From JBBECJ01 sp963763325 (GTDB taxonomy: Bacteria > Chloroflexota > Chloroflexia > Thermomicrobiales > CFX8), in the NCBI GenBank assembly GCA_963763325.1, contig CAVXOL010000023.1:1-64000 (forward strand): DNA of 64,000 nt, read 5' to 3'. Within the stretch, counting starts at the first letter, position 1. Every line of letters starts with the position of its first letter. Position numbers and translations under genes: made by a program. The notes beneath the pieces are model-generated. The model was not told where the DNA came from. It saw nothing but the letters and a program-made list of their open reading frames with translations, and made no database searches. This document shows positions 16,298 to 25,785 of this stretch, piece after piece.

Positions 16298-16909
16298 CTA
16301 CCAGAACCAACGCTTCTTTGGCTCAACCATTACCACCCCGAGAATGCGCGCGCCAACCCGCTCCAACGCGTCACGGGCATCGATCGCGTGCGGGCGGCGG
16401 GTGCCACCTGCCGTTACGACAAGGATGACGGCATCGACACGCGGGGCGATCGCCAGTGCATCGGCATATTTGGGTAAAGGTGCCGACGATAGAACCGCAA
16501 ATCCGTGCGTCTCCACCAGTCGGTCGAGGGCGACGCTGAACCCGTCACCCGCCAGGGCATCGGGTGATCCAGCCTGCCCCGGGCCGACTGTCGCCAACTG
16601 GCCTGGTTCTGTCTGAGATACGACGGCGTCAGAGCCGTTCATCAGCTCGAACAAGCCTGCTGCCTGGGACGGAGTGTTACGCACGTCGGTGTCGATCAGG
16701 ACACAGCGGTCGCCGGCTTGAGCGAACGCCGTCGCTAGCTGCTCCGCAACGTCGCTCCGTTGGTCGCGATCGACATCGACGACGAGGATCGAGCGGATTG
16801 GACGTTCGCCAGTCGCGAACTTCACGGTCGAGCGCAGCGAGCGATACGCTTCGGCGATCTCGTGACGACCCAATTTGAGATCCGGATGCTCAACTTTACG
16901 CGCGCTCAT
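16298..16909 (-). CDS. CpsD/CapB-like exopolysaccharide regulator lacking Walker A
   Basis: 203 residues. The N-terminus EIAEAYRSLRSTVKF is the classic opening of bacterial tyrosine-kinase partners of Wzz proteins, and CVLIDTDVRNTPSQAAGL is the Walker A'/B-like region. However, the P-loop position reads VVDVDRDQRSDVAEQLA in place of a GKS/T loop, and there is no C-terminal tyrosine cluster (it ends KKRWFW). It is the last gene of the operon, overlapping the upstream Wzz-like gene by 4 bp (ATGA). It may be a catalytically dead scaffold. The reading frame is intact. Confidence 0.7.
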   Translation of the reverse strand: MSARKVEHPDLKLGRHEIAEAYRSLRSTVKFATGERPIRSILVVDVDRDQRSDVAEQLATAFAQAGDRCVLIDTDVRNTPSQAAGLFELMNGSDAVVSQTEPGQLATVGPGQAGSPDALAGDGFSVALDRLVETHGFAVLSSAPLPKYADALAIAPRVDAVILVVTAGGTRRPHAIDARDALERVGARILGVVMVEPKKRWFW

Positions 16910-17625
16910 CCAGTTTGTCCCTCACCTACGGCGACTCTCGCCTCACCATCGGGAATTCGCGCCAGCACTGGCAATTCCAGGTAGCGCTCCAGATCGGCTG
17001 TCTTCTTCAGCGTGTCGTCAAGATAAAGGAGCCCGAACGCGAGCATCAGGCCAGCTACGGCGCCTAGCACTCCTGCCGCCAGCGTGTTGACCTTGACGCG
17101 CGGGCCGCTCGCTGTTGTCGGTGCGCCCGGAGTATCCAACTTGAGCATCGTCACCATCAACGGAAGCCCGGTGTCCTCCGGGCGTGGGCGCTCAAGCAGT
17201 TCCTGGTTCTCTTCGGCGTTACGCAGCACGAAGCCATCAGCCAGCGCATTGACAATCGTCGCTGCTCGCGCGGCGTCGGTGTCTTCGGCGACGATCTGTA
17301 CGATGTTGGAATCCGGGTTGTGTCCAAGCGCCAGCTTACTTTGCGCGAGCCCCGGATCGATGTCGGAACCTGCCTGCTCCAACGACCAGCGAACGAATTC
17401 CCAGTTGTTGATCAAATCCTTGTAGGACGCGAGGCGGTTCTTGGCGTAGAGGTCCATCCAGTAGTCTGGCGGCTCGGCAACTGCCATCACGCGTGTGCTG
17501 ACGGTGTACGTTTTTGGTTGGTTGCTGGTCGCAACGTAGGCGACCAACGCTGCAACGATCGCTGCCAGCGCAACGATCCACCAGCGCCGTAGAAGCGCGA
17601 GGGCTATTTCCTCTGGCCGCATCAT
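16906..17625 (-). CDS. Wzz-type polysaccharide co-polymerase (second copy)
   Basis: 239 residues with a membrane helix near the N-terminus (WWIVALAAIVAALVAYVATS) and another near the C-terminus (LAAGVLGAVAGLMLAFGLLY) bracketing a periplasmic helical domain, the topology of Wzz/chain-length determinant proteins. The C-terminal YLDDTLKKTADLERYLELPV is the usual cytoplasmic link to a CpsD-like partner, which follows directly. It overlaps both neighbours by 4 bp, so it is translationally coupled. It would set the chain length or export of the exopolysaccharide. Confidence 0.8.
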   Translation of the reverse strand: MMRPEEIALALLRRWWIVALAAIVAALVAYVATSNQPKTYTVSTRVMAVAEPPDYWMDLYAKNRLASYKDLINNWEFVRWSLEQAGSDIDPGLAQSKLALGHNPDSNIVQIVAEDTDAARAATIVNALADGFVLRNAEENQELLERPRPEDTGLPLMVTMLKLDTPGAPTTASGPRVKVNTLAAGVLGAVAGLMLAFGLLYLDDTLKKTADLERYLELPVLARIPDGEARVAVGEGQTG

Positions 17626-18308
17626 GCCTTCCGCTCCGCCGGAACACTGGCGAGGTGTGGCAATCCAAGCATCGCGGCAGTCGCCTCGCCGTCATGAAGC
17701 GTGTCATCCAGATAATCGACGAAGAACGCGAGCAGGATCGCGGCTCCAGCCGCCGCGATCACCTGGAGCACCAGCAGCAATCGTGCACGTGAGGTATCGG
17801 GTCCAGCACCGCCGGGCTGGTCGATGACGCGCACGACCGAACCAGAGTCCTCGGAGGGCAAACCGATGTAGTCGAACGCGGCAGCTTCAAGTTCAAGCGT
17901 TGCTTCGCGCGCGATCGCCTCGGCCCGTGCCGGTTCACCCGAGTGGACGGAAACGGTCAGCACGCGGTGCTCCCTGTCGGCTGAGATGGCAGACTGGACT
18001 TCTTCGCGACCAATATCGATGCCTGTAGACTGGACACGTTGAGCGACTGCGGCTGCGAAGACGTTGCCGCGAACCGCCTCGACCAGATCGTCGATCGCGT
18101 ACTCGCTGGCGATGAAGTTGTCGTCGGCGGGGTAATCGGTGAATTCACCGTCAACCTGCTCGCTGATGACGCGAAGCTTTGCATGCGTCGTGTAGCTCGT
18201 ATCGCGAGACATCTCCTGAACGACCGCCAGCAGACCAACCAGCAGCGGAAGCGCCACCAGGATCGGCCAGCGACGCCGGAGTGCCTGGAGATAGACTTTC
18301 AGTTCCAT
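17622..18308 (-). CDS. Wzz-type polysaccharide co-polymerase (first copy)
   Basis: 228 residues: N-terminal basic segment MELKVYLQALRRRWPILVAL leading into a transmembrane helix, a periplasmic domain with VQSAISADREHRVLTVSVHS, and a second helix (LLVLQVIAAAGAAILLAFFV) followed by DYLDDTLHDGEATAAMLGLP. This is the same layout as the next gene, so the pair probably arose by duplication or forms a hetero-oligomer. It overlaps the glycosyltransferase gene by 10 bp at its start and the next Wzz-like gene by 4 bp at its end. Confidence 0.8.
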   Translation of the reverse strand: MELKVYLQALRRRWPILVALPLLVGLLAVVQEMSRDTSYTTHAKLRVISEQVDGEFTDYPADDNFIASEYAIDDLVEAVRGNVFAAAVAQRVQSTGIDIGREEVQSAISADREHRVLTVSVHSGEPARAEAIAREATLELEAAAFDYIGLPSEDSGSVVRVIDQPGGAGPDTSRARLLLVLQVIAAAGAAILLAFFVDYLDDTLHDGEATAAMLGLPHLASVPAERKA

Positions 18309-19460
18309 CGACCACGCTCCCCGGAACGAACGCTCTCCATCGTCTCCTCGATTACTCCAACCAACTCTCGTTCAAATCTCTCTCGTGAGAACGACTGTGC
18401 ATGGTCGACCAGCCGCTCAGGATCGAAGCTGGTACGCTCGAAGCGCGCCAACGCGGCGATCAGGCTCTCGGTCGTCTGCTCTCGGACGTGGATCCCCGTC
18501 ACCCGTCCACGACAGTATCCAAGGCGCCACCGGCCGCAAGTGCTATGACCGGTCGCCCCGCCGCTTGAGATTCGACCTGAGCGATCCCAAAGTCATCCTC
18601 CGACATGAAGATACGACGCTCGGCAGCGCGCGTATACACTCCGCAACTCGTCGTCACAGACTCTACCGAGAAACCGGACCGTCGGTCCCGCCTGCGCCTC
18701 CAGTGCCGCCCGATCACGTCCATCGCCAACGATCCAGAGCGGCAGGTTGAGTGCGTTGCATGCCCCGATCGCGAGATCGAACCGCTTATAGGGTACAAGC
18801 CGCGAGACCATCAGGAAGTAATCCTGAACCTCGCTGGAAGGAACTGGACGAAGGGAGCTCGACCTCGACCGGCGGGTTAATGACGGTTGCATCCCGTTGC
18901 CAAAATGCTCGAATCCTGTCACGGACGACAGATGAATTCGCCACGAACCGGTCAACCCGGGCTGCCGTCGCGCGGTCACGTTGCCGGAAGACAGCCATCA
19001 GCGGCCGTAGCGCGATCCGCGCCGACTTCGGCAATCGCTCGCGCTCGACATAGGCATCCAGGTTCCATGCGAAGCGCATCGGAGAGTGGGTATAGCAGAT
19101 GTGAGTTGCTCCGGTGGGCGGTCGAACCATCTTCGCGAACGCGCTGGACGATGACAGCACGAGGTCGCAAGCGGGGAGTCGCAACGATTCGAATGCGAGT
19201 GGATAAGCCGGCAGCGCCCGCTGGTGCTGCCGATGGACACCGGGAATGCTATCGATCCATGTGCTGCGGATGTTCCACTCGCGATACGCGTCCGGCATCG
19301 CTTCTGGATCGAAGATCGATGTATAGACCGGCGCATCCGGCGCAAGGTCGTGCAGCACCTCAAGTAGTCGTTCAGCGCCGCCGTACTGGTTCAGGTAGTC
19401 GTGGACGAGGACGGTTCGACCACTGATGCGCGGCACAGCCCGTGTCGCAGGGGTGGCCAT
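18299..19460 (-). CDS. Glycosyltransferase family 4, frameshifted
   Basis: From ATG 19460 the protein reads GRTVLVHDYLNQYGGAERLL, an N-terminal GT4 motif with the GGAE signature, and continues to the acceptor domain. After frame changes the donor domain appears: DYFLMVSRLVPYKRFDLAIG, LWIVGDGRDRAALE and FMSEDDFGIAQVESQAAGRP with the catalytic E-x7-E pattern. It ends AALARFERTSFDPERLVDHA and beyond. Three frame changes are needed for about 385 residues. It would transfer a nucleotide-activated sugar to the lipid-linked acceptor made by the upstream enzyme. Confidence 0.8.
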
Positions 19461-19476
19461 TACTCGCTCGGTGAAC

Positions 19477-21003
19477 TCAGTACGCACCGCGAGCCGTCAC
19501 GATGGCTGGGATCGTACGGAGGATGATCTTGATGTCAAGCCAGGGCGCCCAGTGTTCGGCGTAGTAGAGGTCGAGCCTGACCATTTCGTCAAACGTGAGA
19601 TTGCTGCGTCCGCTGACTTGCCAGAGCCCGGTCAGGCCGGGTGTCACCAGCAGCCGGCCACGATGCCACTCGTCGTACTCAGCCACCTCGGCAGGAACAG
19701 GGGGGCGAGGTCCGACGATGCTCATCTCGCCAAGAATGACGTTGAAGAACTGCGGCAATTCGTCCAGGCTGAACTTGCGGAGCACCTTCCCCACGCGCGT
19801 CCGGCGCGGGTCATTCGGGTTCTTGATCAGCCGGGGATCGACGTTCCCCAGCTTAATGAGTTCATCGCGCATGCTCTCAGCGTCGCGTACCATCGTTCGG
19901 AATTTGTAGCAGACGAAGCGACGTCCGTTACGGCCAACGCGCTCCTGTCGGAAGAGGACCGGACCATCGGAGTCCAGTTTGATGGCGATTGCGATCGCAA
20001 TCATGAAGACGGAAAGTGTGGTAAGGACGACCAATGACAGAGCAACGTCCATCATCCGCTTGACGAACAGGTTCCAGCCGGCGATTCGGGCAGGCTTCAG
20101 GCCAATCAGCGGCAGACCGGCAACCTCGTGAATGTTGACGCTGTCGAGCGCCAACTCAAACAGATCCGGCACCAGCTTGAACTCGATATCGTCGGCTCGG
20201 CATTGGTCAACGATCCACAACATCTGCTCGTGAGCGGTCGGAGGCAGCGCAATGATGACTTCGTTGACGTCGTGTCTGCGAACGACTTCCCGGATGCCGG
20301 TGCTCGGACCGAGGTAGTTCGGTCGTTCAACACGACGATGAGTTGCGATCGCCAGATGTTCGGAAGTCAGGTCGTCATCAATGTAGCCAACCACCTGGTA
20401 GCCGAGCTGAGGCTGGCCAAAGAGCCACTGCATCATTCGTTGACTGGCTCGACCGGCGCCTACGATCAGCACCCGATCAACTCCAATACCGCGCAGCCAG
20501 AGTCGTTCGCGGACGATCCGCACGACGATTCGCTTGAAGACGAGAAGCGCGATGATGACGAGCCAGGCAAGGACAAAGACCAGCCGTGATGGGTAAAAGC
20601 GTTGGAGGAAGGAGTACAGAATCACGAGCGCCATCGAGGTCGTTACCGCGTTGGCGATCAACGACACCTCGTCGAGGAGCGTCGTCCAGCGAGGCATTCG
20701 GTAGAAGCCACGGAACTGGAACATTCCAACCACGAGCAGCGCCAGAAGTAAGATCTTGCCGTGGAAGAAGGAAAATGGCTGCTGAGAAGCTGGTGACACC
20801 GTTCCGCCAACGTGGAGGCTATAGCGCAACCAGTAGGCGAGCCAGAAGCCGAATATGACCAGGGTTGCATCAGACAACATCCGTGCACCAATGATCAGCC
20901 AGCGAGGTGCATCCCCGACCGTGCGATGTTCGTTCCGGCCGTTCAGCGCCAACCCGTTGTTCGTCCCTCCGTCTGGTCCACTGCCGGACCGAAGCAGGCG
21001 CAC
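19477..21003 (-). CDS. Undecaprenyl-phosphate sugar phosphotransferase (WcaJ/PssY type)
   Basis: 508 residues, intact. The N-terminal half has several membrane helices (LIIGARMLSDATLVIFGFWL and later segments) and a CoA-binding-like domain (RVLIVGAGRASQRMMQWLFG). The C-terminal half is the bacterial sugar transferase domain: KRMMDVALSLVVL, GPVLFRQERVGRNGRRFVCY, KFRTM, DELPQFFNVILGEMSIVGPR and TPGLTGLWQVSGRSNLTF. The aspartate/glutamate of the DE pair and the arginine in GPRP are catalytic in this family. It transfers a sugar-1-phosphate to undecaprenyl phosphate, the first step of exopolysaccharide assembly, and heads the operon. Confidence 0.9.
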   Translation of the reverse strand: MRLLRSGSGPDGGTNNGLALNGRNEHRTVGDAPRWLIIGARMLSDATLVIFGFWLAYWLRYSLHVGGTVSPASQQPFSFFHGKILLLALLVVGMFQFRGFYRMPRWTTLLDEVSLIANAVTTSMALVILYSFLQRFYPSRLVFVLAWLVIIALLVFKRIVVRIVRERLWLRGIGVDRVLIVGAGRASQRMMQWLFGQPQLGYQVVGYIDDDLTSEHLAIATHRRVERPNYLGPSTGIREVVRRHDVNEVIIALPPTAHEQMLWIVDQCRADDIEFKLVPDLFELALDSVNIHEVAGLPLIGLKPARIAGWNLFVKRMMDVALSLVVLTTLSVFMIAIAIAIKLDSDGPVLFRQERVGRNGRRFVCYKFRTMVRDAESMRDELIKLGNVDPRLIKNPNDPRRTRVGKVLRKFSLDELPQFFNVILGEMSIVGPRPPVPAEVAEYDEWHRGRLLVTPGLTGLWQVSGRSNLTFDEMVRLDLYYAEHWAPWLDIKIILRTIPAIVTARGAY

Positions 21004-21051
21004 TCGGCTCGGAACGTGTCGCTCCAGCTTTCCCTAATCCGCCTGACCGTC

Positions 21052-21152
21052 GAGTATAGCACACGGACACTTTCTCAAGGTGTGCGAGAGAGCGCGAACG
21101 TACGCACAAAACATGGGATGACAGCAGAGTACGAGGTTCTGTCTGCTATGAT
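21052..21152. promoter_or_regulatory. Divergent promoter region between the exopolysaccharide and HIT-Nudix operons
   Basis: On the minus strand TATACT (complement of 21052-21057) is a good -10 for the exopolysaccharide operon, though a well-spaced -35 is missing. On the plus strand TGCTATGAT (21144-21152) is an extended -10 for the HIT-Nudix gene. Between them lies CGCGAACGTACGC (21093-21105), a 13-mer repeated exactly at 45848-45860 before an L,D-transpeptidase-like gene. Confidence 0.5.
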
Positions 21153-21191
21153 CGGGATCCGAATCAGGTGGCCGGCGAAAGGATCAACCCG

Positions 21192-22109
21192 GTGGAGCGG
21201 CTCTGGACGCCGTGGCGGATGAAGTATGTCGGCGGAGATCGGCACGATGGTTGCATCTTCTGTCATGCGCTGGCGGCTGACGACGACGTAGACTCGCTCG
21301 TCATGCATCGTGGCCGGCACGCATTCGCGGTCCTGAACCTCTATCCGTACAACTCTGGCCACTCGATGATCGTCCCTAACCGGCATGCGTCTGAACTTGA
21401 GGCGCTCGATCCCGAAGCGCGCGCTGAAATGTTTGAGATGGCCAGCGTGATGGTCGAGGCATCGAAACGAGTCTTCAAGTGCGACGGATTCAATCTCGGA
21501 CTCAACATTGGCGCGGTTGCCGGCGCAGGCGTGGCCGAGCATCTGCATCTGCATGTCGTCCCGCGCTGGTCGGGCGACGCCAACTTCATGCCGATCCTGG
21601 CGAATACGATGGTGATGCCGGAAATGTTGCCGGTCACCTACGCCCGGCTTCGGGCCGAGTTGGGAGGGATCGTCGCTAAGCGCGAGCGTGGCGCGACGCT
21701 GCAAGCTGGCGGCATTGTCCTCCTGCCCAGCCAGGGCGTGGTTGCCCTGAGACGAGGTCGAACGGGGGACATCGCGCTACCGAAGGGTCACGTCGAACCC
21801 GGCGAGACACTGGCGGAGACCGCATTGCGCGAGGTACGCGAAGAAACGGGAATCGACGGGACAATCATCGGTTGGGCAGGCGAGTCAGTGTTCCACTTTC
21901 CTCACGATGCCCCAGCCGCCGTACTATTTCATGCGGCGTATTTCGTTATGACTGGCAAGCCGACTGACGAAATGAACGCCCATCTTGCGACCGACACGAT
22001 GCTCGTCCCGCTTGGCGATGCGGCGGAGCGTGTCACGGTTCCAGCAGTGCGCGAGATCGTCGAGAGCGCAATGCCGACGCTGCTCGAACTCGCTGGCGCA
22101 GATCGATGA
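21192..22109 (+). CDS. HIT-Nudix fusion protein, putative dinucleoside polyphosphate hydrolase
   Basis: The start GTG 21192 (ERLWTPWRMKYV) follows GAAAGGATC; an upstream GTG at 21168 lacks a site. Residues 1-165 form an Ap4A-phosphorylase-like HIT domain with CIFCHAL, NLYPYNSGHSMIVP and the triad HLHLHVVPR (residues 117-125). Residues about 170-305 form a Nudix hydrolase with the complete box GHVEPGETLAETALREVREE TG (residues 199-221). Both domains act on nucleoside polyphosphates, so the fusion may degrade Ap4A-type alarmones in two ways. All catalytic residues are present. It overlaps the SGNH gene by 4 bp. Confidence 0.9.
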   Translation: MERLWTPWRMKYVGGDRHDGCIFCHALAADDDVDSLVMHRGRHAFAVLNLYPYNSGHSMIVPNRHASELEALDPEARAEMFEMASVMVEASKRVFKCDGFNLGLNIGAVAGAGVAEHLHLHVVPRWSGDANFMPILANTMVMPEMLPVTYARLRAELGGIVAKRERGATLQAGGIVLLPSQGVVALRRGRTGDIALPKGHVEPGETLAETALREVREETGIDGTIIGWAGESVFHFPHDAPAAVLFHAAYFVMTGKPTDEMNAHLATDTMLVPLGDAAERVTVPAVREIVESAMPTLLELAGADR

Positions 22110-23144
22110 CGCGTCGATGGCGCGGCCCACTCGTAACGTTGGTGGCGATGGTCGCGTTGGTCTCGACCACCTTTCAGGTCCCTCAGCCATCGCTTGCTCA
22201 ATCTTCAGGTGTTTACATCGCGCTCGGAGACTCAATCGCCGCAGGCATCGGTTCGAGCCTGCCACGCGAACGAGGAAACGCTCCCGTCGTCGCCGACTGG
22301 TTGGCAAGGCTGTCCGGCGAGGCTGGTCCATTCGAGAATCTGTCCGTGACGGGCGAGACGGCGGCGACGTTCATTGACGGCGGTCAGCTGCAGCGTTTCC
22401 GCGAGACGGTTGCCCGCTCGGAGGCTGCTGGTGTTCCGATTGCCGCTGTCTCGTTGGCACTTGGCGGAAACGAGTTGCTAACGCTCGATCAGGCCGAAGT
22501 TAGCGATCGCCAGGCTGGACTGGACGACTTCAGCAACCGATATGCGGAAGCAGTCGCTGCCGTTCGGGACGAGATCGGGCCGGAAACGCCATCTTGTGGT
22601 GTTGACATACTACGATCTCACCGAGGGAGACGCTGACGTTCGGTCCTCCGATAGCTGGTGGGTCGAACAATTCAACAGTGTCATTCGACGTGTCGCCGAA
22701 GAGCAGGATGCGCGGGTCGCGGATGTCGCTGAACAGTTCGCCGGCAGGATCGCGGAATTTACGCTCTACCCGTTCGACGTGCATCCATCGAACGCAGGAC
22801 ACTTGGCAATCGCGCGTTCCGTATGGTCAGCGCTCGCGGTCGATACTGAGCCACCATCCGTCGAAGTGACGTCATCTGTTGAGGCAACGCGATCGACACC
22901 GACGGTCACTTTCTCCGTTCGGGACAACGTCGACGTAAGTCATGTGGCGGTGTCCGGGGGCGGCGTCAGCGTGTATGGTCCGTTCGAATCCGCAACCGAC
23001 GAGTATGCGGTCCTGCTCGATCTCGGCTCGATCGAACTTGGTGAGGTTGCGCTGACGATTGAAATCGGCGACGATGCCGGTAACGTCTCGCGCGAGGTCG
23101 TAACGCTACAGGTTGATGTTGGAAGTAGAGGCGAGAGCCAGTAA
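22106..23144 (+). CDS. Secreted SGNH/GDSL hydrolase with C-terminal beta domain, frameshifted
   Basis: From ATG 22106 a signal peptide (LVTLVAMVALVSTTFQVPQ) precedes the esterase domain: block I VYIALGDSIAAGIGSS, block III LALGGNELL, and after a frame change near 22595 LTYYDLTEG and block V FDVHPSNAGHLAIA with the Asp-His pair. The final 100 residues (PPSVEVTSSVEATRSTPTVT and on) are a beta-sandwich resembling Ig-like modules. One frameshift splits the gene. It is extracellular and probably de-esterifies lipid or polysaccharide. It is coupled to the HIT-Nudix gene by an ATGA overlap and abuts the DUF4388 gene. Confidence 0.8.
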
Positions 23145-24332
23145 ATGAGCGCACCACGCGGCGCGCCAATGCGCGTCGATCCACCAAAGCTTGAGGGATT
23201 CGACGACGAGATCGACCTCCAGGGTCGGCTCGGGGCATTCTCGATCTCCGACATCTTCCAGATGTTTACCTACACTGAGAAGACCGGCACACTGGCGATG
23301 ATCCAGGGCTGGAATACTCGAACGATCACCTTCGAGAAGGGCAGGATCTCGTACGTCGCCGCCGGCAGCCGGCTGCCGACAATTTCCGAACTGCTCATCC
23401 GCAATGGCCGCGTCCGTCGCGAGGTCATCGATCAATACGGTTACGGGAAATCGGACCCTGAAATTGTTGGCGCGCTCCTGCGCGAGGGGCTGATCAACTC
23501 CTCAGACATTCAACGCTGCCAGGATCAACTCCTGGAGGCTTCGATCTACACGCTCTTCCTCTGGCGAAATTGTTTCTTCACCTTCCGCGCCGAACAGCTC
23601 GTCAAGGAGGGTGGGGTGGCCGTCTCAGTCGACAGTACACACCTCATCATCGAAGGTACGCGTCGCGTCGACGAGTGGATCGAGATCAGCCCTATCGTGC
23701 CGTCCGTCTTCATGATCTTCCGGAAGACCGCTCGTCAGCCAGCCTCTAGGCCGAGTCGCGAACTCTACGATGTCTTCAGCCGCATCGATGGGCGGCAGGA
23801 CGTCGTGGCGATCGCCCGTGCGACGAAACAGACCCAGTTTGAGACGGCTCGAAAGCTCTACGAGCTGGTTCGAGCCGGATACATCGAAGCCATCCCGCCC
23901 AACCGTGAGAAGGTTATCGAGCTGTTTAATCTTGCGGTCGAGTCGATCTATCTGAAGTTGATCATGTTCGACTACGCACGCGCTGCGCTCGAGTTCGAGA
24001 ATCAATTCAATCGGTTCGCGATCGATAACCGGCTCAAGGTTCGGATGTCGGCCGGGAAGATCTTGATGAGCGATGCGACAACGCCGATCAGTGGCACTGA
24101 ATTGGTGGACCTGTACCGGCTGTTCATCGGGATCCAGAACAACAAGTTCTCAAAGATGTTCGATCCGGTCATCGCCAACGGGCTGATGGAAGGACTCTAT
24201 CGACACACGGACCCGGACATGCAGGCGATGATGCGGATGTACGAGTTCGTCGAGATCGAGGGCCTGTTGATGCTGGATCTGTTCGGCGACTCGACTGCTG
24301 ACCCGGTGACGGATCGGTCGTCGCCTACTTAG
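23145..24332 (+). CDS. DUF4388 (PATAN-type) signalling protein
   Basis: 395 residues beginning directly at the SGNH stop codon. The N-terminal LQGRLGAFSISDIFQMFTYT then EKTGTLAMIQGWNTRTITFE KGRISYVAAGS is the DUF4388 signature found in effector domains of response-regulator systems, especially gliding and polar organisation in bacteria. A middle helical part has VGALLREGLINSSDIQRCQD; the C-terminal 150 residues are helical with repeated MF and LI pairs. No receiver or kinase domain is present, so a partner must exist elsewhere. The frame is intact. The link to nucleotide hydrolase and esterase genes is through the operon only. Confidence 0.75.
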   Translation: MSAPRGAPMRVDPPKLEGFDDEIDLQGRLGAFSISDIFQMFTYTEKTGTLAMIQGWNTRTITFEKGRISYVAAGSRLPTISELLIRNGRVRREVIDQYGYGKSDPEIVGALLREGLINSSDIQRCQDQLLEASIYTLFLWRNCFFTFRAEQLVKEGGVAVSVDSTHLIIEGTRRVDEWIEISPIVPSVFMIFRKTARQPASRPSRELYDVFSRIDGRQDVVAIARATKQTQFETARKLYELVRAGYIEAIPPNREKVIELFNLAVESIYLKLIMFDYARAALEFENQFNRFAIDNRLKVRMSAGKILMSDATTPISGTELVDLYRLFIGIQNNKFSKMFDPVIANGLMEGLYRHTDPDMQAMMRMYEFVEIEGLLMLDLFGDSTADPVTDRSSPT

Positions 24333-25665
24333 CCCGAAATCCGAGCACTCGTCGAGTATTCCGGCTCATGCATTACGGCCAGCGCGGCGATTGGACATTC
24401 GAAGCAGCGCAATTGACGGCAGCCATTTCGTCCTATTTCATGCAGGCCCTGACTCTCGATCGCCCGCGATACACGGAATTGCTGCTGACCTACGATCTGC
24501 GCGAGCGTCGACTTTGCGATCGAGTCGTCGGCAGCTCCTTGCATCACTTCCCAGAGCGATCCCACGTGCTCGGCAAGCAGTTCGTTGCCAGTCGCGTCAG
24601 CGTAGGCAGAGAGAAACGGTGCAAGGACATTGACGGCGATCTGGTTTGAGCGGGAGCGTCCGATCGACGGCTGGACCGATTCCAGCCAGCTTCGCCACGA
24701 TTGCCCGCCGTCCAATGGGAGGTCCAAAAACGTTGCCAACATCCCATCGGGTTGTGCCCGTTCCAGTAGAGCGGCGAGCGAGGCGAGCCGCCGGACAGGG
24801 TGGTTCATCGGGCGAACTCGGTTCAAAGACCAGGTCGTTGCTGCAATTCGGTGTTATCCGATACTCACGTGCCAACTCCGTCGAATCGTTCCTCGATTGC
24901 TATTGCACTCGCGCCCGAGACGCCTGCCAGATCCGCGTGTGCCGGTGACAGCGGTAAGAATCCGCCGATCCCGAGAAGCAACGCCGTCGCGGAATGTGGT
25001 TGCCTGGTTACCATCGCCTCGATTGATGATAGCGGAATCCGATCCGCGATCTCCGCCATCCCGTCCCGGTTGTGCATCAGACCAAGCGCATCGAGCAGCC
25101 CTCTGTAGAGGACTTCGCCAGCTGGAAGGTGTTGCATGTCCTGTGAGAAGCGCAGTTGTTTGGCGGCCATCCGTTTCCAGCCTGCTCGCCGAAGGACTTC
25201 ACGGATCGCCTCCGATCGTCCACCTGCCAGCGTTGGCAGGCACGTTCGGCTCCCCAACGCGCCAAGTGCTTTGACAAAGACCTGCTCTGAGAGGATGTCG
25301 AGCGGTCTTGTCAGAAAATCCGTCAACACTACCGTCTCGATTGGCGTACCGGCCGGTCCGGACACATTGCTGGCGAAGTCGTTCTCGGCCACGACGTGCA
25401 ACACAACGGTGTCGTAGGCCGAATCGTGCTGGTGGCCGTGCCGCATCCAGTCCGAGGCGCGCAGGTGCAGCTCGACCGCGCCTCGAAGCAACTTGCCGTC
25501 GATCTCCAGCATCGCATCGCGGAAGTCTGGTCCGTCCTGATGGGTCCAGACGCCGCCGTAGACGACTGTGACACGCCGGCCATCGACTGTCCGCATCTCG
25601 CGCGTGAAGAGTCCATCCTGCCAGATCCTGCTCAGCGTCAGTTCTGAAACCGGGTGGCCTGCCAT
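24329..25665 (-). CDS. DUF2851 family protein, frameshifted
   Basis: From ATG 25665 the first part reads LSRIWQDGLFTREMRTVDGR, VVYGGVWTHQDGPDFRDAML and VELHLRASDWMRHGHQHD, the hallmark of DUF2851 (the GPDF/DA and VEIHxxxSDWxxHxH segments resemble a nuclease-type active site). The C-terminal part resumes with NRVRPMNHPVRRLASLAALL and ends with FECPIAALAVMHEP. Two frame changes fall in 24826-24880. The function of the family is not established. It converges with the DUF4388 gene, overlapping its stop by 4 bp. Confidence 0.75.
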
Positions 25666-25785
25666 GACCTGCCCTCGTTCGTTCGCGAATCACATTTGGA
25701 ACTCAGCAAGTCGGCAGTCTATCATCGTCTGCCGGTTACCGTGAAAGCGCCGGCTACCGGCGGAGGATTGACGGAGGGAACGTAC

